Below, piece by piece: positions 1-9,101 of a DNA stretch of 64,000 nucleotides (its first letter is position 1; each line of letters opens with the position of its first letter). Below the pieces are notes generated by a model. It did no database searches. It saw only the letters and a program-made list of their open reading frames with translations, and was not told where the DNA came from. The stretch spans positions 39,899-103,898 of the forward strand of contig MNYN01000001.1 in assembly GCA_001873105.1 (NCBI GenBank). Direction: 5' to 3'. The position numbers and the translations under genes are program-made. The DNA comes from Flavobacteriaceae bacterium CG2_30_34_30 (GTDB lineage Bacteria; Bacteroidota; Bacteroidia; Flavobacteriales; Flavobacteriaceae).

Positions 1-2
1 AA

Positions 3-347
3 GGCTCTTCCAGAGAGCACGCAGCTATGCAACCACGCCATCTAGGTGTTCGAGTGGTTTTGGTAAAATCATTTGCCCGGATTCACGAAACCAATTTAAA
101 AAAACAAGGTATGCTGGGATTGACCTTTGCTAAAGAATCTGATTACGATTTGATTCAAGAAGAGGATACCTTCAACTTTATTGATTTAAATGCTTTTGCA
201 CCAGACAAACCAATCACTGTAGAAATAGTGCATAAAGATGGTAGCAAGGATGTTATCAAAACAAACCATACCTACAACCAAGCGCAAATTGAATGGTTTA
301 AAGAAGGATCGGCACTAAATTTGATTAAAAAAGAAAATGCATCCTAA
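3..347 (+). CDS. Aconitate hydratase, C-terminal end (partial)
   Basis: Reading from base 3 gives [17 protein letters not shown], the swivelling-domain signature of aconitase (citrate to isocitrate, TCA cycle, cytoplasm). It is followed by [21 protein letters not shown], which is typical of mitochondrial-type aconitases. The gene continues upstream of the window, and the first in-frame ATG at 27 lies inside the conserved core, so it is not the start. The Fe-S cysteines would be outside the window. The stop is at 345-347, followed about 50 bp later by a strong terminator, so this is the end of a transcription unit. Confidence 0.95.
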   Translation, partial: GSSREHAAMQPRHLGVRVVLVKSFARIHETNLKKQGMLGLTFAKESDYDLIQEEDTFNFIDLNAFAPDKPITVEIVHKDGSKDVIKTNHTYNQAQIEWFKEGSALNLIKKENAS

Positions 348-400
348 ATTATTTCTGAAAAGTCATTTTCATTAAAGAAAGGAAATTAATTTTCACACAA

Positions 401-447
401 AGCCGCAAGGATATTTAAGAAATAAAATCCTTGCGGCTTTTCTTTTT
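401..447 (+). terminator. Rho-independent terminator after aconitase
   Basis: A perfect 12-bp stem (AGCCGCAAGGAT at 401-412, its complement at 427-438) with a 14-nt loop is followed by a T-rich run. It lies about 55 bp after the aconitase stop codon. Confidence 0.9.
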
Positions 448-537
448 GCCCTGTTTTTAAAATTTTATGTGGAATCAAAAAAATGAATAAAAATTCAATA
501 TCTTTAAACTGCATTTTAAAAACTAAAAAAACTTTCC

Positions 538-1086
538 ATGAGTGTCTTTATAATTTCCTTGGTAGTACTAACTCTTGTATATTTTATATTTATATACAAT
601 AAACTTATTCGGTTACGAAATATGGTAGCCGAGGCGTGGAGTGGTATTGATGTGCAGTTACAAAAACGTTACGACTTGATTCCAAATATTATAAAAGTAG
701 TGCAGGGCTATGCCACGCACGAAAAAAATCTTTTTGAAAGCATCACCAGATTACGAGCACAAGGGATGGATGCCGAAACGGTAAAAGACCATGAAGTAGC
801 AGAAGTAGAACTTTCAAAAGCTTTAGGGAGTTTGTTTGTGGTGGTTGAAAATTATCCGGAGCTAAAAGCCAACCAAAACTTTTTAGAACTGCAACGTGAT
901 CTATCTAAAGTAGAAAACGATTTACAACGCGCAAGGAGGTATTATAATGGAAGCGTTAGAAACTATAACATACTCATTGAACAATTTCCATCTAAACTCA
1001 TTGCCAAAGCGGCAAACCACCAGCAACGGGATTATTTTGATATTAAAAATGAAACGGAAAAAGCAATACCGCAAGTGAATTTTTAA
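538..1086 (+). CDS. lemA: LemA family protein
   Basis: This 182-residue protein has one N-terminal membrane helix (about residues 3-21) and then the helical LemA core, with RNMVAEAWSGIDVQLQKRYDLIPN as its signature (seen as RLRNMVAEAW and QKRYDLIPN). LemA proteins have a mostly exposed alpha-helical bundle; their biochemical role is not settled. A promoter-like TATCTTTA (499-506) lies about 30 bp upstream of the ATG. The stop is 10 bp before the next gene, a DUF2207 protein, and LemA-DUF2207 pairs are common in bacteria, suggesting a shared envelope function. Confidence 0.93.
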   Translation: MSVFIISLVVLTLVYFIFIYNKLIRLRNMVAEAWSGIDVQLQKRYDLIPNIIKVVQGYATHEKNLFESITRLRAQGMDAETVKDHEVAEVELSKALGSLFVVVENYPELKANQNFLELQRDLSKVENDLQRARRYYNGSVRNYNILIEQFPSKLIAKAANHQQRDYFDIKNETEKAIPQVNF

Positions 1087-1096
1087 AAAGTGCTCT

Positions 1097-2782
1097 ATGA
1101 AATTTTATGTTATTTTATTTTTAAGTTGTTTGTTTTTAAATACAGGTTTTTCTCAAGAGCGAATTATCACTTATAATTCTACCATAAAAGTGGAACCTTC
1201 CGGCTCCCTACTAGTGCGTGAAGACATTACGGTACAAGCAGAAGGCGACCAAATAAAAAGAGGTATTTATCGCAGTTTTCCTACCCAATATAAAGACAAA
1301 TTAGGCACCAGATTTCATGTAGAATTTGTTGTAACAGAGGTATTAAGAAATGGAAACGCTGAGCCTTATTTTACCGAAAAGAAAGGTAATGGCGTTGTGG
1401 TGTATATAGGTAATAAAAATACTTTTTTAGAAAAAGGTGTTTATACCTATTCTATTTCGTATCGCACCACCAAACAAATAGGATTTTTTAAAGAATTTGA
1501 TGAATTGTATTTTAACGCCATAGGTGGTGATTGGGTTTTTACCATTGAAACAGCCACAGTAACCATTGAATTACCTGAAAACGCCACGATAACACAGTTA
1601 GCCGCTTATTCAGGATTGCAAGGAACCACTACCTGCGATTGTTCTTTACTTTCTACAGACAATAAGGTGAGGATAACCACTACGCGAGCACTGCAACCCT
1701 ACGAGCAACTTACTCTTGCAGTAGCTTGGCCAAAAGGATTTGTGAACGAACCTACAACTACCCAAAAGACCATTTCTTTTTTTAAAAGCAATTTTCACGT
1801 GCTTTTTGCACTCCTCGGTTTTGTGCTGGTAAGTTTTTTATATTATAAAGCTTGGAAAAAAGTAGGCGTAGATCCTGCAAAAGGAACAATTATACCTTTG
1901 TTTGACCCACCTGTAGCCTTTAGCCCGGCAGATATTGCCTTTTTAAGCCGTATGTATATCACCCAATCTACTATTTCAGCAGCCATAGTGCATATGGCAG
2001 TAAAAGGTCATTTAAAAATTATTCATCTGAAAAAAGAATATACTTTAGAACGTCTTTCCACAGATTTTTCATTGCTTACGGAAGAAGAAAAAGCGATTTC
2101 GAGTGCTTTATTTTCCGAAAGCGAACAAATAGAATTGGATAATAAAAACCACAGCAAGTTTAGCAAAGCAAGAGTAAATGCCAATAGCATTTTAGCTAAA
2201 AAAATGCAACCCAAGTATTTTAATTTAAACTATGGGCATTTAGTAAAGGGCATATTAGCCTCTATATTTTTAATTGTCCTAACCTTTGTTTTTTCACCCT
2301 CTCCGATAATACCTTTTATTTTAATTTTTTTACTTATTGTTTTAGTTGCTTTTTTTACCTATTTGATTAAAGCCCCTACAAAAGAAGGGCGCCAACTGAT
2401 GGACGAGATTGAAGGATTTAAAATGTATATAGCAGTAGCCGAACAAAAACAACTAGACGCCTTGCATGAACCAGAACTTACAGTAGAACGTTTTGAGTCA
2501 TTACTACCTTATGCCATTGCTTTGGGCGTTGAAAATCAATGGGGTAAAAAGTTTGAAAATGCGCTGACAAAATCGTTGCAAGAAACACAAAGTTACAGTC
2601 CGTCGTGGTACGTTGGAGCAGGAGCGATGGCATTTTCGCCTCAACAGTTTTCCTCCAGTATGGGAAAAAGTTTTTCTTCTGCCATATCTTCTGCATCTAC
2701 ACCTCCGGGCAGTTCGTCAGGAAGTGGGGGAGGTGGTTCTTCAGGCGGCGGTGGTGGCGGCGGTGGTGGCGGTGGTTGGTAA
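1097..2782 (+). CDS. DUF2207 domain membrane protein with Gly/Ser-rich tail
   Basis: This 561-residue protein has a signal peptide (MKFYVILFLSCLFLNTGFSQ). An extracytoplasmic DUF2207 beta-domain follows (about 22-220, starting ERIITYNSTIKVEPSGSLLVREDI). There is one membrane helix near 230-250, two more near 380-425, and a C-terminal tail of about 40 residues that is almost only Ser and Gly (from about 520) and ends GGGGW. Such tails are typical of this family and of the related TPM-domain proteins. It is co-transcribed with lemA. The function is unknown. Confidence 0.88.
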   Translation: MKFYVILFLSCLFLNTGFSQERIITYNSTIKVEPSGSLLVREDITVQAEGDQIKRGIYRSFPTQYKDKLGTRFHVEFVVTEVLRNGNAEPYFTEKKGNGVVVYIGNKNTFLEKGVYTYSISYRTTKQIGFFKEFDELYFNAIGGDWVFTIETATVTIELPENATITQLAAYSGLQGTTTCDCSLLSTDNKVRITTTRALQPYEQLTLAVAWPKGFVNEPTTTQKTISFFKSNFHVLFALLGFVLVSFLYYKAWKKVGVDPAKGTIIPLFDPPVAFSPADIAFLSRMYITQSTISAAIVHMAVKGHLKIIHLKKEYTLERLSTDFSLLTEEEKAISSALFSESEQIELDNKNHSKFSKARVNANSILAKKMQPKYFNLNYGHLVKGILASIFLIVLTFVFSPSPIIPFILIFLLIVLVAFFTYLIKAPTKEGRQLMDEIEGFKMYIAVAEQKQLDALHEPELTVERFESLLPYAIALGVENQWGKKFENALTKSLQETQSYSPSWYVGAGAMAFSPQQFSSSMGKSFSSAISSASTPPGSSSGSGGGGSSGGGGGGGGGGGW

Positions 2783-2966
2783 ATTTTAGTTTTTTAAAAA
2801 CGCCCTTTTTAACATTAAAAATAAAAATTGCATTATTTTGTGTTGTATGGATTATATAACAAACAATATTTTAGTCAAACTGTTCTAATAATTTTACACA
2901 CCAAACATTTTACAGTGTTTTTTAAATTCACTAAATTTTTAAAACCAATTCTGTAAATGACTTATG

Positions 2967-3959
2967 TTAAAAAAAATGGATTTTTGCTTTTATTTTTGCA
3001 TCAATAAATGGATAATCCATCTTTTCACTATCTAATCTATTAAGGAGAAGTATGGCTGCTTTTTTACCTATATTTTCGGCATTTTGATTGATATAGTTCA
3101 TTTTTGGAAAGGTCAGAAGAGCATTCTTAGTGTTAGAAAACCCAATTATCTTGATGTTTTTTGTTTTGAAAGGTTTAATAGAAAGAAGACAATTTTCAAG
3201 CATAATACCAGAACTATTATCGGCAGCAAGTACTGCATCAAAATCATTTTTTTCAGCCCAACTCCTTAGCTTTTTATGCATATTAGATAAGCTTTGTACA
3301 CTAAGTTCTAGTTTTTTTTCATAAACAATTTTTGCCTCTCTCAAAGCTTTTAAATATCCTATTCTGCGTTCTTTTCCAACATTTAGATTATTTATGGAGC
3401 TTAAAAAAGCAATTTTTTTGTAGCCTTTTTCAAGGAGCCGTTTAGTGACCTCATACGTGATTTTTTGATCATCAACACTAACCTTGTCACAGTTTATTTG
3501 ATTTGACAACCTATCAAAAAGCACAAGTTTATTTTTGTGTATTTGGTTAGTAATATGAGAAACATCACCTGTTTTAATAGTTTGGGCTGCAAGTGAAATA
3601 ATAAACCCATCCACACTGCCACTTTTTAATAGTTTTATTTTTTCGGCTTCTTTTTGTGTTTGTTCATTACTTATACAAACAATAGTATCATAGCCTTTTT
3701 CTGAACATTGTTTTTCAATTCCAAAAAGAACTTCTGCAAAAAAGGAGTTTAATATGTCTGGAATAATAACACCTATGGTTTTTGATTTATTATTTCGCAA
3801 TCCAGCACCCATTTTGTTTGGTTGATAATTCATTGCTTCTGCTAGTTCTTTTACACGAAATTTGGTATGTTCAGAAATATCTTTGGCATCATTTAATGCT
3901 TTAGATACTGTTGAAATAGAAACGCTTAAGAGTTTTGCTAATTCTTTTAATGAACTCAT
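2967..3959 (-). CDS. LacI-family transcriptional regulator
   Basis: This 330-residue protein has an N-terminal LacI helix-turn-helix (LKELAKLLSVSISTVSKALN, residues 4-23, and a hinge helix near 45-60). A periplasmic-binding-protein-like effector domain follows, starting KTIGVIIPDILNSFFAEVLFG. LacI proteins bind palindromic operators and release on binding a sugar or sugar phosphate. It lies at the downstream end of the beta-glucan locus, behind a terminator-like hairpin, so it probably has its own promoter. A 14-bp palindrome sits 5 bp before its start, which suggests autoregulation. The inducer cannot be read from the sequence; a glucan oligosaccharide or breakdown product is an inference from context. 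Confidence 0.93.
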   Translation of the reverse strand: MSSLKELAKLLSVSISTVSKALNDAKDISEHTKFRVKELAEAMNYQPNKMGAGLRNNKSKTIGVIIPDILNSFFAEVLFGIEKQCSEKGYDTIVCISNEQTQKEAEKIKLLKSGSVDGFIISLAAQTIKTGDVSHITNQIHKNKLVLFDRLSNQINCDKVSVDDQKITYEVTKRLLEKGYKKIAFLSSINNLNVGKERRIGYLKALREAKIVYEKKLELSVQSLSNMHKKLRSWAEKNDFDAVLAADNSSGIMLENCLLSIKPFKTKNIKIIGFSNTKNALLTFPKMNYINQNAENIGKKAAILLLNRLDSEKMDYPFIDAKIKAKIHFF

Positions 3960-3964
3960 TTAAT

Positions 3965-3978
3965 AAACAAATTTGTTT
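3965..3978. promoter_or_regulatory. 14-bp perfect palindrome upstream of lacI-type gene
   Basis: AAACAAATTTGTTT is a perfect inverted repeat centred about 12 bp before the regulator's ATG. The position suits an autoregulatory operator. AT-rich sequence makes short palindromes common, so this is tentative. Confidence 0.4.
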
Positions 3979-3992
3979 GCTATTTTAAATTT

Positions 3993-4020
3993 AAGCCCCA
4001 ATAGCAAATTATTGAGGCTT
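3993..4020 (-). terminator. Terminator-like hairpin between T9SS gene and lacI-type gene
   Basis: AAGCC/GGCTT and CAATA/TATTG arms with one central mismatch form an 11-position stem with a 6-nt loop. It lies about 25 bp after the stop of the T9SS gene. The T-run after it on the minus strand is weak (TTAAATTTAAAATAG). Confidence 0.5.
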
Positions 4021-4044
4021 TGAATTAAAATAATATAAAAAAAA

Positions 4045-4860
4045 TTACTTTTTAATTAATTTGATTGTGTTTGATGCATTTTCTGAAGTAATTTTAGCAA
4101 AATAGATTCCTGTTTTAAAACTAGAGGCATCAATAGAAAGGTTTTGTTGTGTGTTAGTATTGAAATTAGCCATCAATTGACCTTTAACATCATATACTTG
4201 GGTAAGAAAAGTAGTATTTGCTTTGTTTAAGACGACCCATTTATCTGAAGAGGGATTAGGGTAAACAATAAAACTATTTGAAAATTCATTTGATTGGGTG
4301 GAAAGCGTTCCATCACTAAAAACGATATTGTCAAAGAAAATAATGTTGTCTTGTGTTCTTGCATCAAAATCAGGAAAAACTACAATTTGATTTAACACAC
4401 CATTACCTGCGGGAGGATTAATAAAACTAGAAAAATCGAATGTAATTTTTTCCCATTCGTTTATCACGGTATTTGGAATTTTAATTTCACCTTGAGACCA
4501 AAAAGTAGAGGATACTAATTTTATTCCCACATCGCTTATTACAGGTTTCCAAACCATGATGGTAATAATATTATTTGATGCATCAAGAACAAATTCTCCA
4601 AGATCAGCTCCTTGAGCAGATTCAACTCCAGCAAAAGGTTGGCCGGTTTGTAATGCTGTAAATTGAGCAACAGTTGCAGATGTATTTATTCCGGAAGGAT
4701 TAGGATTAGAAATTATTTGTAATTCTGGGTTGGTATCATTTTCAAAGACAGTCCAGGTCCAGTCTGCTCCATTACCGGATGTTTCAAAATTAATTGGGGT
4801 GTTTTGGCTAAATCCATAAAAAATGGTTAGCATTAGCAAAAGGGAAATAATATTTTTCAT
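4045..4860 (-). CDS. T9SS-secreted probable glycan-binding protein (beta-sandwich + type A sorting domain)
   Basis: This 271-residue protein has a signal peptide (MKNIISLLLMLTIFYGFSQ), a beta-sandwich of about 165 residues, and a C-terminal type A sorting domain (FIVYPNPSSDKWVVLNK near residue 197, ending SENASNTIKLIKK), which directs export and surface attachment by the type IX system. The sandwich resembles the last domain of the 636-residue surface lipoprotein at 20642-22552: both have NPxPxGIN near the start, a FAG motif, NEWExxxxDF, and a final strand ending in (D/Y)D(N/L)(I/Q)(V/I). That supports a carbohydrate-binding role in the same locus. No catalytic residues were recognised. Confidence 0.85.
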   Translation of the reverse strand: MKNIISLLLMLTIFYGFSQNTPINFETSGNGADWTWTVFENDTNPELQIISNPNPSGINTSATVAQFTALQTGQPFAGVESAQGADLGEFVLDASNNIITIMVWKPVISDVGIKLVSSTFWSQGEIKIPNTVINEWEKITFDFSSFINPPAGNGVLNQIVVFPDFDARTQDNIIFFDNIVFSDGTLSTQSNEFSNSFIVYPNPSSDKWVVLNKANTTFLTQVYDVKGQLMANFNTNTQQNLSIDASSFKTGIYFAKITSENASNTIKLIKK

Positions 4861-4949
4861 TTTATTTTATATTTTAGGTGTTAAAAATTAAAAAGACCCC
4901 AATTAATATTAAAGTAATAAAATTAATGCCATTAAGGATTTCAGAAATA

Positions 4950-5810
4950 TTATTTTTTAATGAGTTTTATTGTGTTTGAACTGCTTTCTGAAATAATATT
5001 GGCAAAATAAATCCCCGCTTTTAAAACAGAAGTATCAATAGTAAAGGTTTGATTGGAAATATTCTCATTGGTTAAAAGAAGTTTTCCGTTTACGTCATAA
5101 AGGTTTAACGAAAAGCTGGTTAGATTTTTGTTATTAATAATCCAGTTTTGTGTGGTGGGATTTGGATATGCTATGATTGAAGCAATGTCAAAATCTAATG
5201 TTGAAAGAATAAATGGTCCTACAACAACGTTTCCTAAAGTTGCTTCATCTGCTGGGTTAGCATTTAGTCCGGTTACTGAAAATCCGTATTGTATTACCGC
5301 GTCAGTAGCTTCAACATTTGTATATGTGATGGCAAATGTTCCAGCACTGGTAAGTGGTAAACTTTCTTCTTTTAATACGGAAAAATCAGCATTAAATACT
5401 TTAATAAATGCTTTAACAACATATTCTGAAGAAAGTGTAAAAGATTGCACATCTGCTGAAAAGGTTAACTCTTGGCCAAGAAGGTTGCTGTTATTTTCAT
5501 TAAATGTATTTCCTTCAAAAACTTTGTTGCCTTCGCCTGTGGTTTGATTTACCCAAAAAGGATCTGTAGGATTATCTCCATAGGTGTTAAAATTTGGAAA
5601 TAGAGTAACAGTATTTCCACTTACATCTACTACAGACTTAATGTCTGGAACTCCCCAAGGAGAGCCAAAAACAAATCCACCGCCATTGGCTGGTGTTTCA
5701 AATACATTGGCAAAACCTAAAAATGTTGCACTGCCATCAATAGTAACTGTGTTTTGACCTACCATAAAGGCAGATGCAAAAAGTAAACTTAATAAGGTGA
5801 TTTTTTTCAT
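4950..5810 (-). CDS. T9SS-secreted protein, probable glycan-binding
   Basis: This 286-residue protein has a signal peptide (MKKITLLSLLFASAFMVGQ), an all-beta secreted domain rich in Asn, Thr and aromatic residues (about 20-205), and a C-terminal type A sorting domain (IIAYPNPTTQNWIINN, ending SESSSNTIKLIKK). The tail is close to that of the neighbouring gene 89 bp downstream, which indicates paralogous or exchanged sorting domains. No enzyme motif was recognised. Its place in the beta-glucan locus suggests a surface-attached binding protein; this is inference. Confidence 0.8.
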   Translation of the reverse strand: MKKITLLSLLFASAFMVGQNTVTIDGSATFLGFANVFETPANGGGFVFGSPWGVPDIKSVVDVSGNTVTLFPNFNTYGDNPTDPFWVNQTTGEGNKVFEGNTFNENNSNLLGQELTFSADVQSFTLSSEYVVKAFIKVFNADFSVLKEESLPLTSAGTFAITYTNVEATDAVIQYGFSVTGLNANPADEATLGNVVVGPFILSTLDFDIASIIAYPNPTTQNWIINNKNLTSFSLNLYDVNGKLLLTNENISNQTFTIDTSVLKAGIYFANIISESSSNTIKLIKK

Positions 5811-5917
5811 AATCTTTAATTTTAAATTTATAATATTTTAGAAACCCTTAAGATTTAATTCTTATCTAAAAGAAAAATTAAAATTAGAATAAGAAATAAA
5901 ATTTGATAACTAACTTT

Positions 5918-5925
5918 CAAATATA
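5918..5925 (-). promoter_or_regulatory. Bacteroidota -7 element (TATATTTG) for the T9SS gene pair
   Basis: On the minus strand TATATTTG fits the TAnnTTTG consensus, 108 bp before the ATG of the first T9SS gene. No clear -33 TTG is present at the usual spacing. Confidence 0.35.
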
Positions 5926-5967
5926 TATCCTAAGATTAAATTTATTCATCTTTTATATATTACAAAT

Positions 5968-5987
5968 TAACTACAACGATGTAGTTA
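5968..5987. promoter_or_regulatory. Inverted repeat TAACTACA-N4-TGTAGTTA
   Basis: A perfect 8-bp inverted repeat with a 4-bp centre (ACGA). Its half-site shares ATGTAGT with the nearby 11-bp repeats, so it may be a related protein-binding site. Confidence 0.4.
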
Positions 5988-6090
5988 TATTAATTTACTT
6001 GTAATAAATGGGGGTGTATCCTTTAAATAATAAGATTTTGTATATGTTAAAGTTTTAAATTAACAGGAAAAAGTGCTTAATAAAGTTAAG

Positions 6091-6123
6091 ATGTAGTGGC
6101 GATGTAGTGGTAATGTATGGGTA
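6091..6123. repeat. Three tandem 11-bp repeats (candidate operator A)
   Basis: The units are ATGTAGTGGCG, ATGTAGTGGTA and ATGTATGGGTA, directly abutting. The spacing of about one helical turn places all three on one DNA face. The last two units recur almost unchanged at 26004-26025, upstream of the other end of the locus (see finding). Confidence 0.65.
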
Positions 6124-6144
6124 AAACCGGCAAATGTAATATGG

Positions 6145-8961
6145 TTAAATATCTAAAATATAATTAGTTAAATTAGTTTCATTGGGTAAGTTCATTTTTT
6201 TTCGTAATCGATACCTTTTAATCTCTACGCTTTTTGGTGAAATATTAAAAAGTGGTGCAATTTCTTTGGAAGAAAGATTAAGTCTTAAATACGCACACAA
6301 TCTAAGATCATCTGGAGTTAATGCAGGGTGGTTTGTTTTTATTTTTTTAAAAAAATCTTTATCAGCATTATTAAATGCTTCTTCAAAAAATTTCCAGTCA
6401 TCATTGCTGTTTAAATTTTTATCTATTATTTTCACTACTTTTTTAATATCTTTTTGATCTTGTGTAAATTGGTTTATTTCTGATTTAATACTATTTAGAA
6501 ATTCATTTTTTTTAATAAGACTCATTGTTGAAATAGCAAGCTCTCTATTTTTACCTTCAATATCTTGTAACAATTTTTCATTTTTTAGTTTCATTAATGC
6601 TCTTTTATTTTCAGATTCTTTTAGAGCTAACTCTCTTTTGTTTTTTACCTCAATTTTGCGCCGTTGTTTTTTATAGTACGTTTTATAGATATTATGAATA
6701 ATAATAATGGATATAATAAGCAATATGCAATAAAGGATTAGCATGCTATTAGAAAGATAAAATGGTCTATTAATTCTAAAAGGATAAATAGATATATTTG
6801 AAAAATTATCCTCTCCAATTCTGCCCTTTACCATAAACTCATAATTTCCGTAAGGGAGGTTATTAAAGGTGGCTTCACTACTGATCTGCCAAGAGCTCCA
6901 ATCTTCCATTAAACCATTTAATTTATATTGATACTCTGAAGTATAATATTTTTCGAAAGCAGTTATACTAAAATTAAAATAAATATTGTTGTTTTTGTTT
7001 TCTAATTCAGGTAGTTCTTTTAATGATAAATGAAATGGCGGTTTATTGATTTGGTTAGCTGTTACTTTGTGTATAGTAAGCGAAGGATTTTGTTTTCTGC
7101 TATAAAATTGTTTTAAATCCAGTAAAAAATAACCTTGCGCATTTCCAAAAAGGTAATTATCATCTTTGTATTCAATAACATTTTCATAGCCAAGCATAGC
7201 ATTTCTAGTGCTATTGGGAATGGGAATAGACAATATTTCTTGGGTTTTACTAACTTTACTTTGAGAAATATAATTTATAAATTGATCTGTAAAATTCCAT
7301 ATAGCTAATCCATCATTTGAAACTACTAATTTACCTGAGGTATAACTTGAAGTGTCGTAAAGATTGCTAAAAAATAAGTCTTTTTCAAAAGCTTTTAGTG
7401 AATTATTGTATTTCCAAATTCCTTTTTCATAAGCATAATAAACGCCATCTTTGTTTTTTACTAGACTTGAATAAAGACCTTTTTCAACAGAATTATCTTT
7501 TTGAATATTTGTTATATTGTTGAAGTCCTCATCCACAGTTAGGGTATAAATTCCTTTGTATTCGTGAGCAACTAATAGTGTATTTGAGTTTACAAATTCT
7601 ATAAACTTAGAGGACATTTTAAAGCCAGTGAGGGTATTTCTATACCGCCATTCTCCTTTAATTTTTTCCAAAAGACTCACTCCTTGATAATTTCCTTGTA
7701 ATAGCAAATTTTTATTTGCATCAACGGTTTTAAAACACCATGTGCCAAGGTTTTCTGAAATTTTCTTTAGCGTTGTATCTTCCACAATAAATGTGCCTTC
7801 ATGGTGGCCACAAAAAAGTGTGTTGTCATAAACAAATAAGGACCATACTTGTCCTACAGAAGAATCAATTAAATTAAATTTGCTAGTATAATCATCGCTT
7901 AGTAAACGATAAAATAATCCTTGATTTGTGCCTAAATACAATTTATTGTCAAAAACAGCCGAAGCGTACACAGTACCTAATTTTCCACTATCATCATTAA
8001 ATATTTTTATAGAAGATTTTAAATTAAGGCAATCAATTCCATTATCAAGTCCTAACCAAATATTTCCTATTTCATCTTCAAAAATTGAAAGCACCGTGTT
8101 GTTGCTCAAGCTTTGATTTTTAGTTATTTGAAAGTCGATTGACCCTTCTTTATTTAAGTAAATCACACCTTGCGATATGGTACCCAATATAATATCTCCA
8201 GATTTTGTTTGTAAGCTAGTGTAAACATTTAATGAGTTTAAAAAATTTGCATTATGATCCCATAATTTGGGATTTTCTTCTAAAGTATAAATGCCTTTTG
8301 AATTGGTTTGGACTAAAATGGTATGGTTAATTTTATAAATATTAATGATTAAGTTTTCTTTAAAAATGGGGTGGTCTGATACAAGTTCTGTTTGAGCGTT
8401 GGAGAGTTTGAATATGCCTGCTTTGGGTTTGCTTATATAAATGTCAGTTTCAATTTGAAACATTTTTGTGATACCTTCTTCCGAGTGAATTTTTTGGATT
8501 TCGCCATTTTGAAGGTTATAGATATAGATGGAATTTAAAGATTGAAACAGCAAAAAGTTAACGTAATGTAAAATAGTCCAAAATTGTTCATCTTCCGACA
8601 TTTCATTTTCAAGGCCTTTGCTAAGGGAGGTGTATTTTAATGTCCCAGTTTCTTGTCTTTCCCAAAATCCAAACTCTTTATAACACCCGGTATAAATTTT
8701 TTGGTTAAGTACAAATACAGATCTTATTATACTTTTATTTGGCGATGGATAAAGATTCCATGAGTCTCCATTAAATTCTAATAAACCTTTATTGTTTGCT
8801 ACATATATGAGTTTATCGTCTCCTTGACTTATAGACCAATTTTGATTATCAGCTTGATAGTCTTTTGAGGAAAAGGAAATTAATGGAGGAAGTTCTTGAG
8901 AAGAAGTCTTATTCCAAAATAAAAAAATCAAAAAATAAATAAAAAAGTATTTTACCTTCAA
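6145..8961 (-). CDS. One-piece membrane sensor/transcription factor (beta-propeller, Y_Y_Y, TM, LuxR-type HTH)
   Basis: This 938-residue protein starts with a signal peptide (KVKYFFIYFLIFLFWNKTSSQ). A periplasmic beta-propeller follows, with repeats such as IGNIWLGLDNGIDCLN, then a Y_Y_Y (triple-tyrosine) domain near 660-725, one membrane helix near 735-755, a basic coiled coil near 760-830, and a LuxR/GerE-like helix-turn-helix at the C-terminus (LTPDDLRLCAYLRLNLSSKEIAPLFNISPKSVEIKR, shown here in parts: LTPDDLRLCAYLR, SSKEIAPLF, SPKSVEIKRYRLRKKM). There is no histidine kinase or receiver, so it would link periplasmic ligand sensing directly to DNA. The start codon appears to be TTG, because no ATG lies upstream of the signal peptide. 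It sits between the enzyme genes and the T9SS genes and is the prime candidate regulator of the locus. Confidence 0.88.
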   Translation of the reverse strand: MKVKYFFIYFLIFLFWNKTSSQELPPLISFSSKDYQADNQNWSISQGDDKLIYVANNKGLLEFNGDSWNLYPSPNKSIIRSVFVLNQKIYTGCYKEFGFWERQETGTLKYTSLSKGLENEMSEDEQFWTILHYVNFLLFQSLNSIYIYNLQNGEIQKIHSEEGITKMFQIETDIYISKPKAGIFKLSNAQTELVSDHPIFKENLIINIYKINHTILVQTNSKGIYTLEENPKLWDHNANFLNSLNVYTSLQTKSGDIILGTISQGVIYLNKEGSIDFQITKNQSLSNNTVLSIFEDEIGNIWLGLDNGIDCLNLKSSIKIFNDDSGKLGTVYASAVFDNKLYLGTNQGLFYRLLSDDYTSKFNLIDSSVGQVWSLFVYDNTLFCGHHEGTFIVEDTTLKKISENLGTWCFKTVDANKNLLLQGNYQGVSLLEKIKGEWRYRNTLTGFKMSSKFIEFVNSNTLLVAHEYKGIYTLTVDEDFNNITNIQKDNSVEKGLYSSLVKNKDGVYYAYEKGIWKYNNSLKAFEKDLFFSNLYDTSSYTSGKLVVSNDGLAIWNFTDQFINYISQSKVSKTQEILSIPIPNSTRNAMLGYENVIEYKDDNYLFGNAQGYFLLDLKQFYSRKQNPSLTIHKVTANQINKPPFHLSLKELPELENKNNNIYFNFSITAFEKYYTSEYQYKLNGLMEDWSSWQISSEATFNNLPYGNYEFMVKGRIGEDNFSNISIYPFRINRPFYLSNSMLILYCILLIISIIIIHNIYKTYYKKQRRKIEVKNKRELALKESENKRALMKLKNEKLLQDIEGKNRELAISTMSLIKKNEFLNSIKSEINQFTQDQKDIKKVVKIIDKNLNSNDDWKFFEEAFNNADKDFFKKIKTNHPALTPDDLRLCAYLRLNLSSKEIAPLFNISPKSVEIKRYRLRKKMNLPNETNLTNYILDI

Positions 8962-9101
8962 AATTTTGAAACTTAGTAAACAAATATACTTATTTTTATA
9001 ATTAGCTATATGTATATTTTTTTTTAATATCAGAGAAATTAAGGTAGGTCACAAATTAACAATAATCTTAAAATCATTTTGAAACTACTTTATAAGTAAT
9101 G

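Larger units (their letters stand above)
5811..6144. other. Regulatory intergenic region (334 bp)
   Basis: No open reading frame of note is present. The region holds a promoter-like TATATTTG on the minus strand (5918-5925), an 8-bp inverted repeat (5968-5987), and three tandem 11-bp repeats (6091-6123). It separates the sensor gene's stop from the start of the two T9SS genes and is the likely control region for them. Confidence 0.7.

Noticed and set aside
5128..5547. 139-residue plus-strand frame
   Set aside because: It lies antisense within the T9SS gene, with no recognisable domain and no signal of its own; it is a shadow of the real gene.
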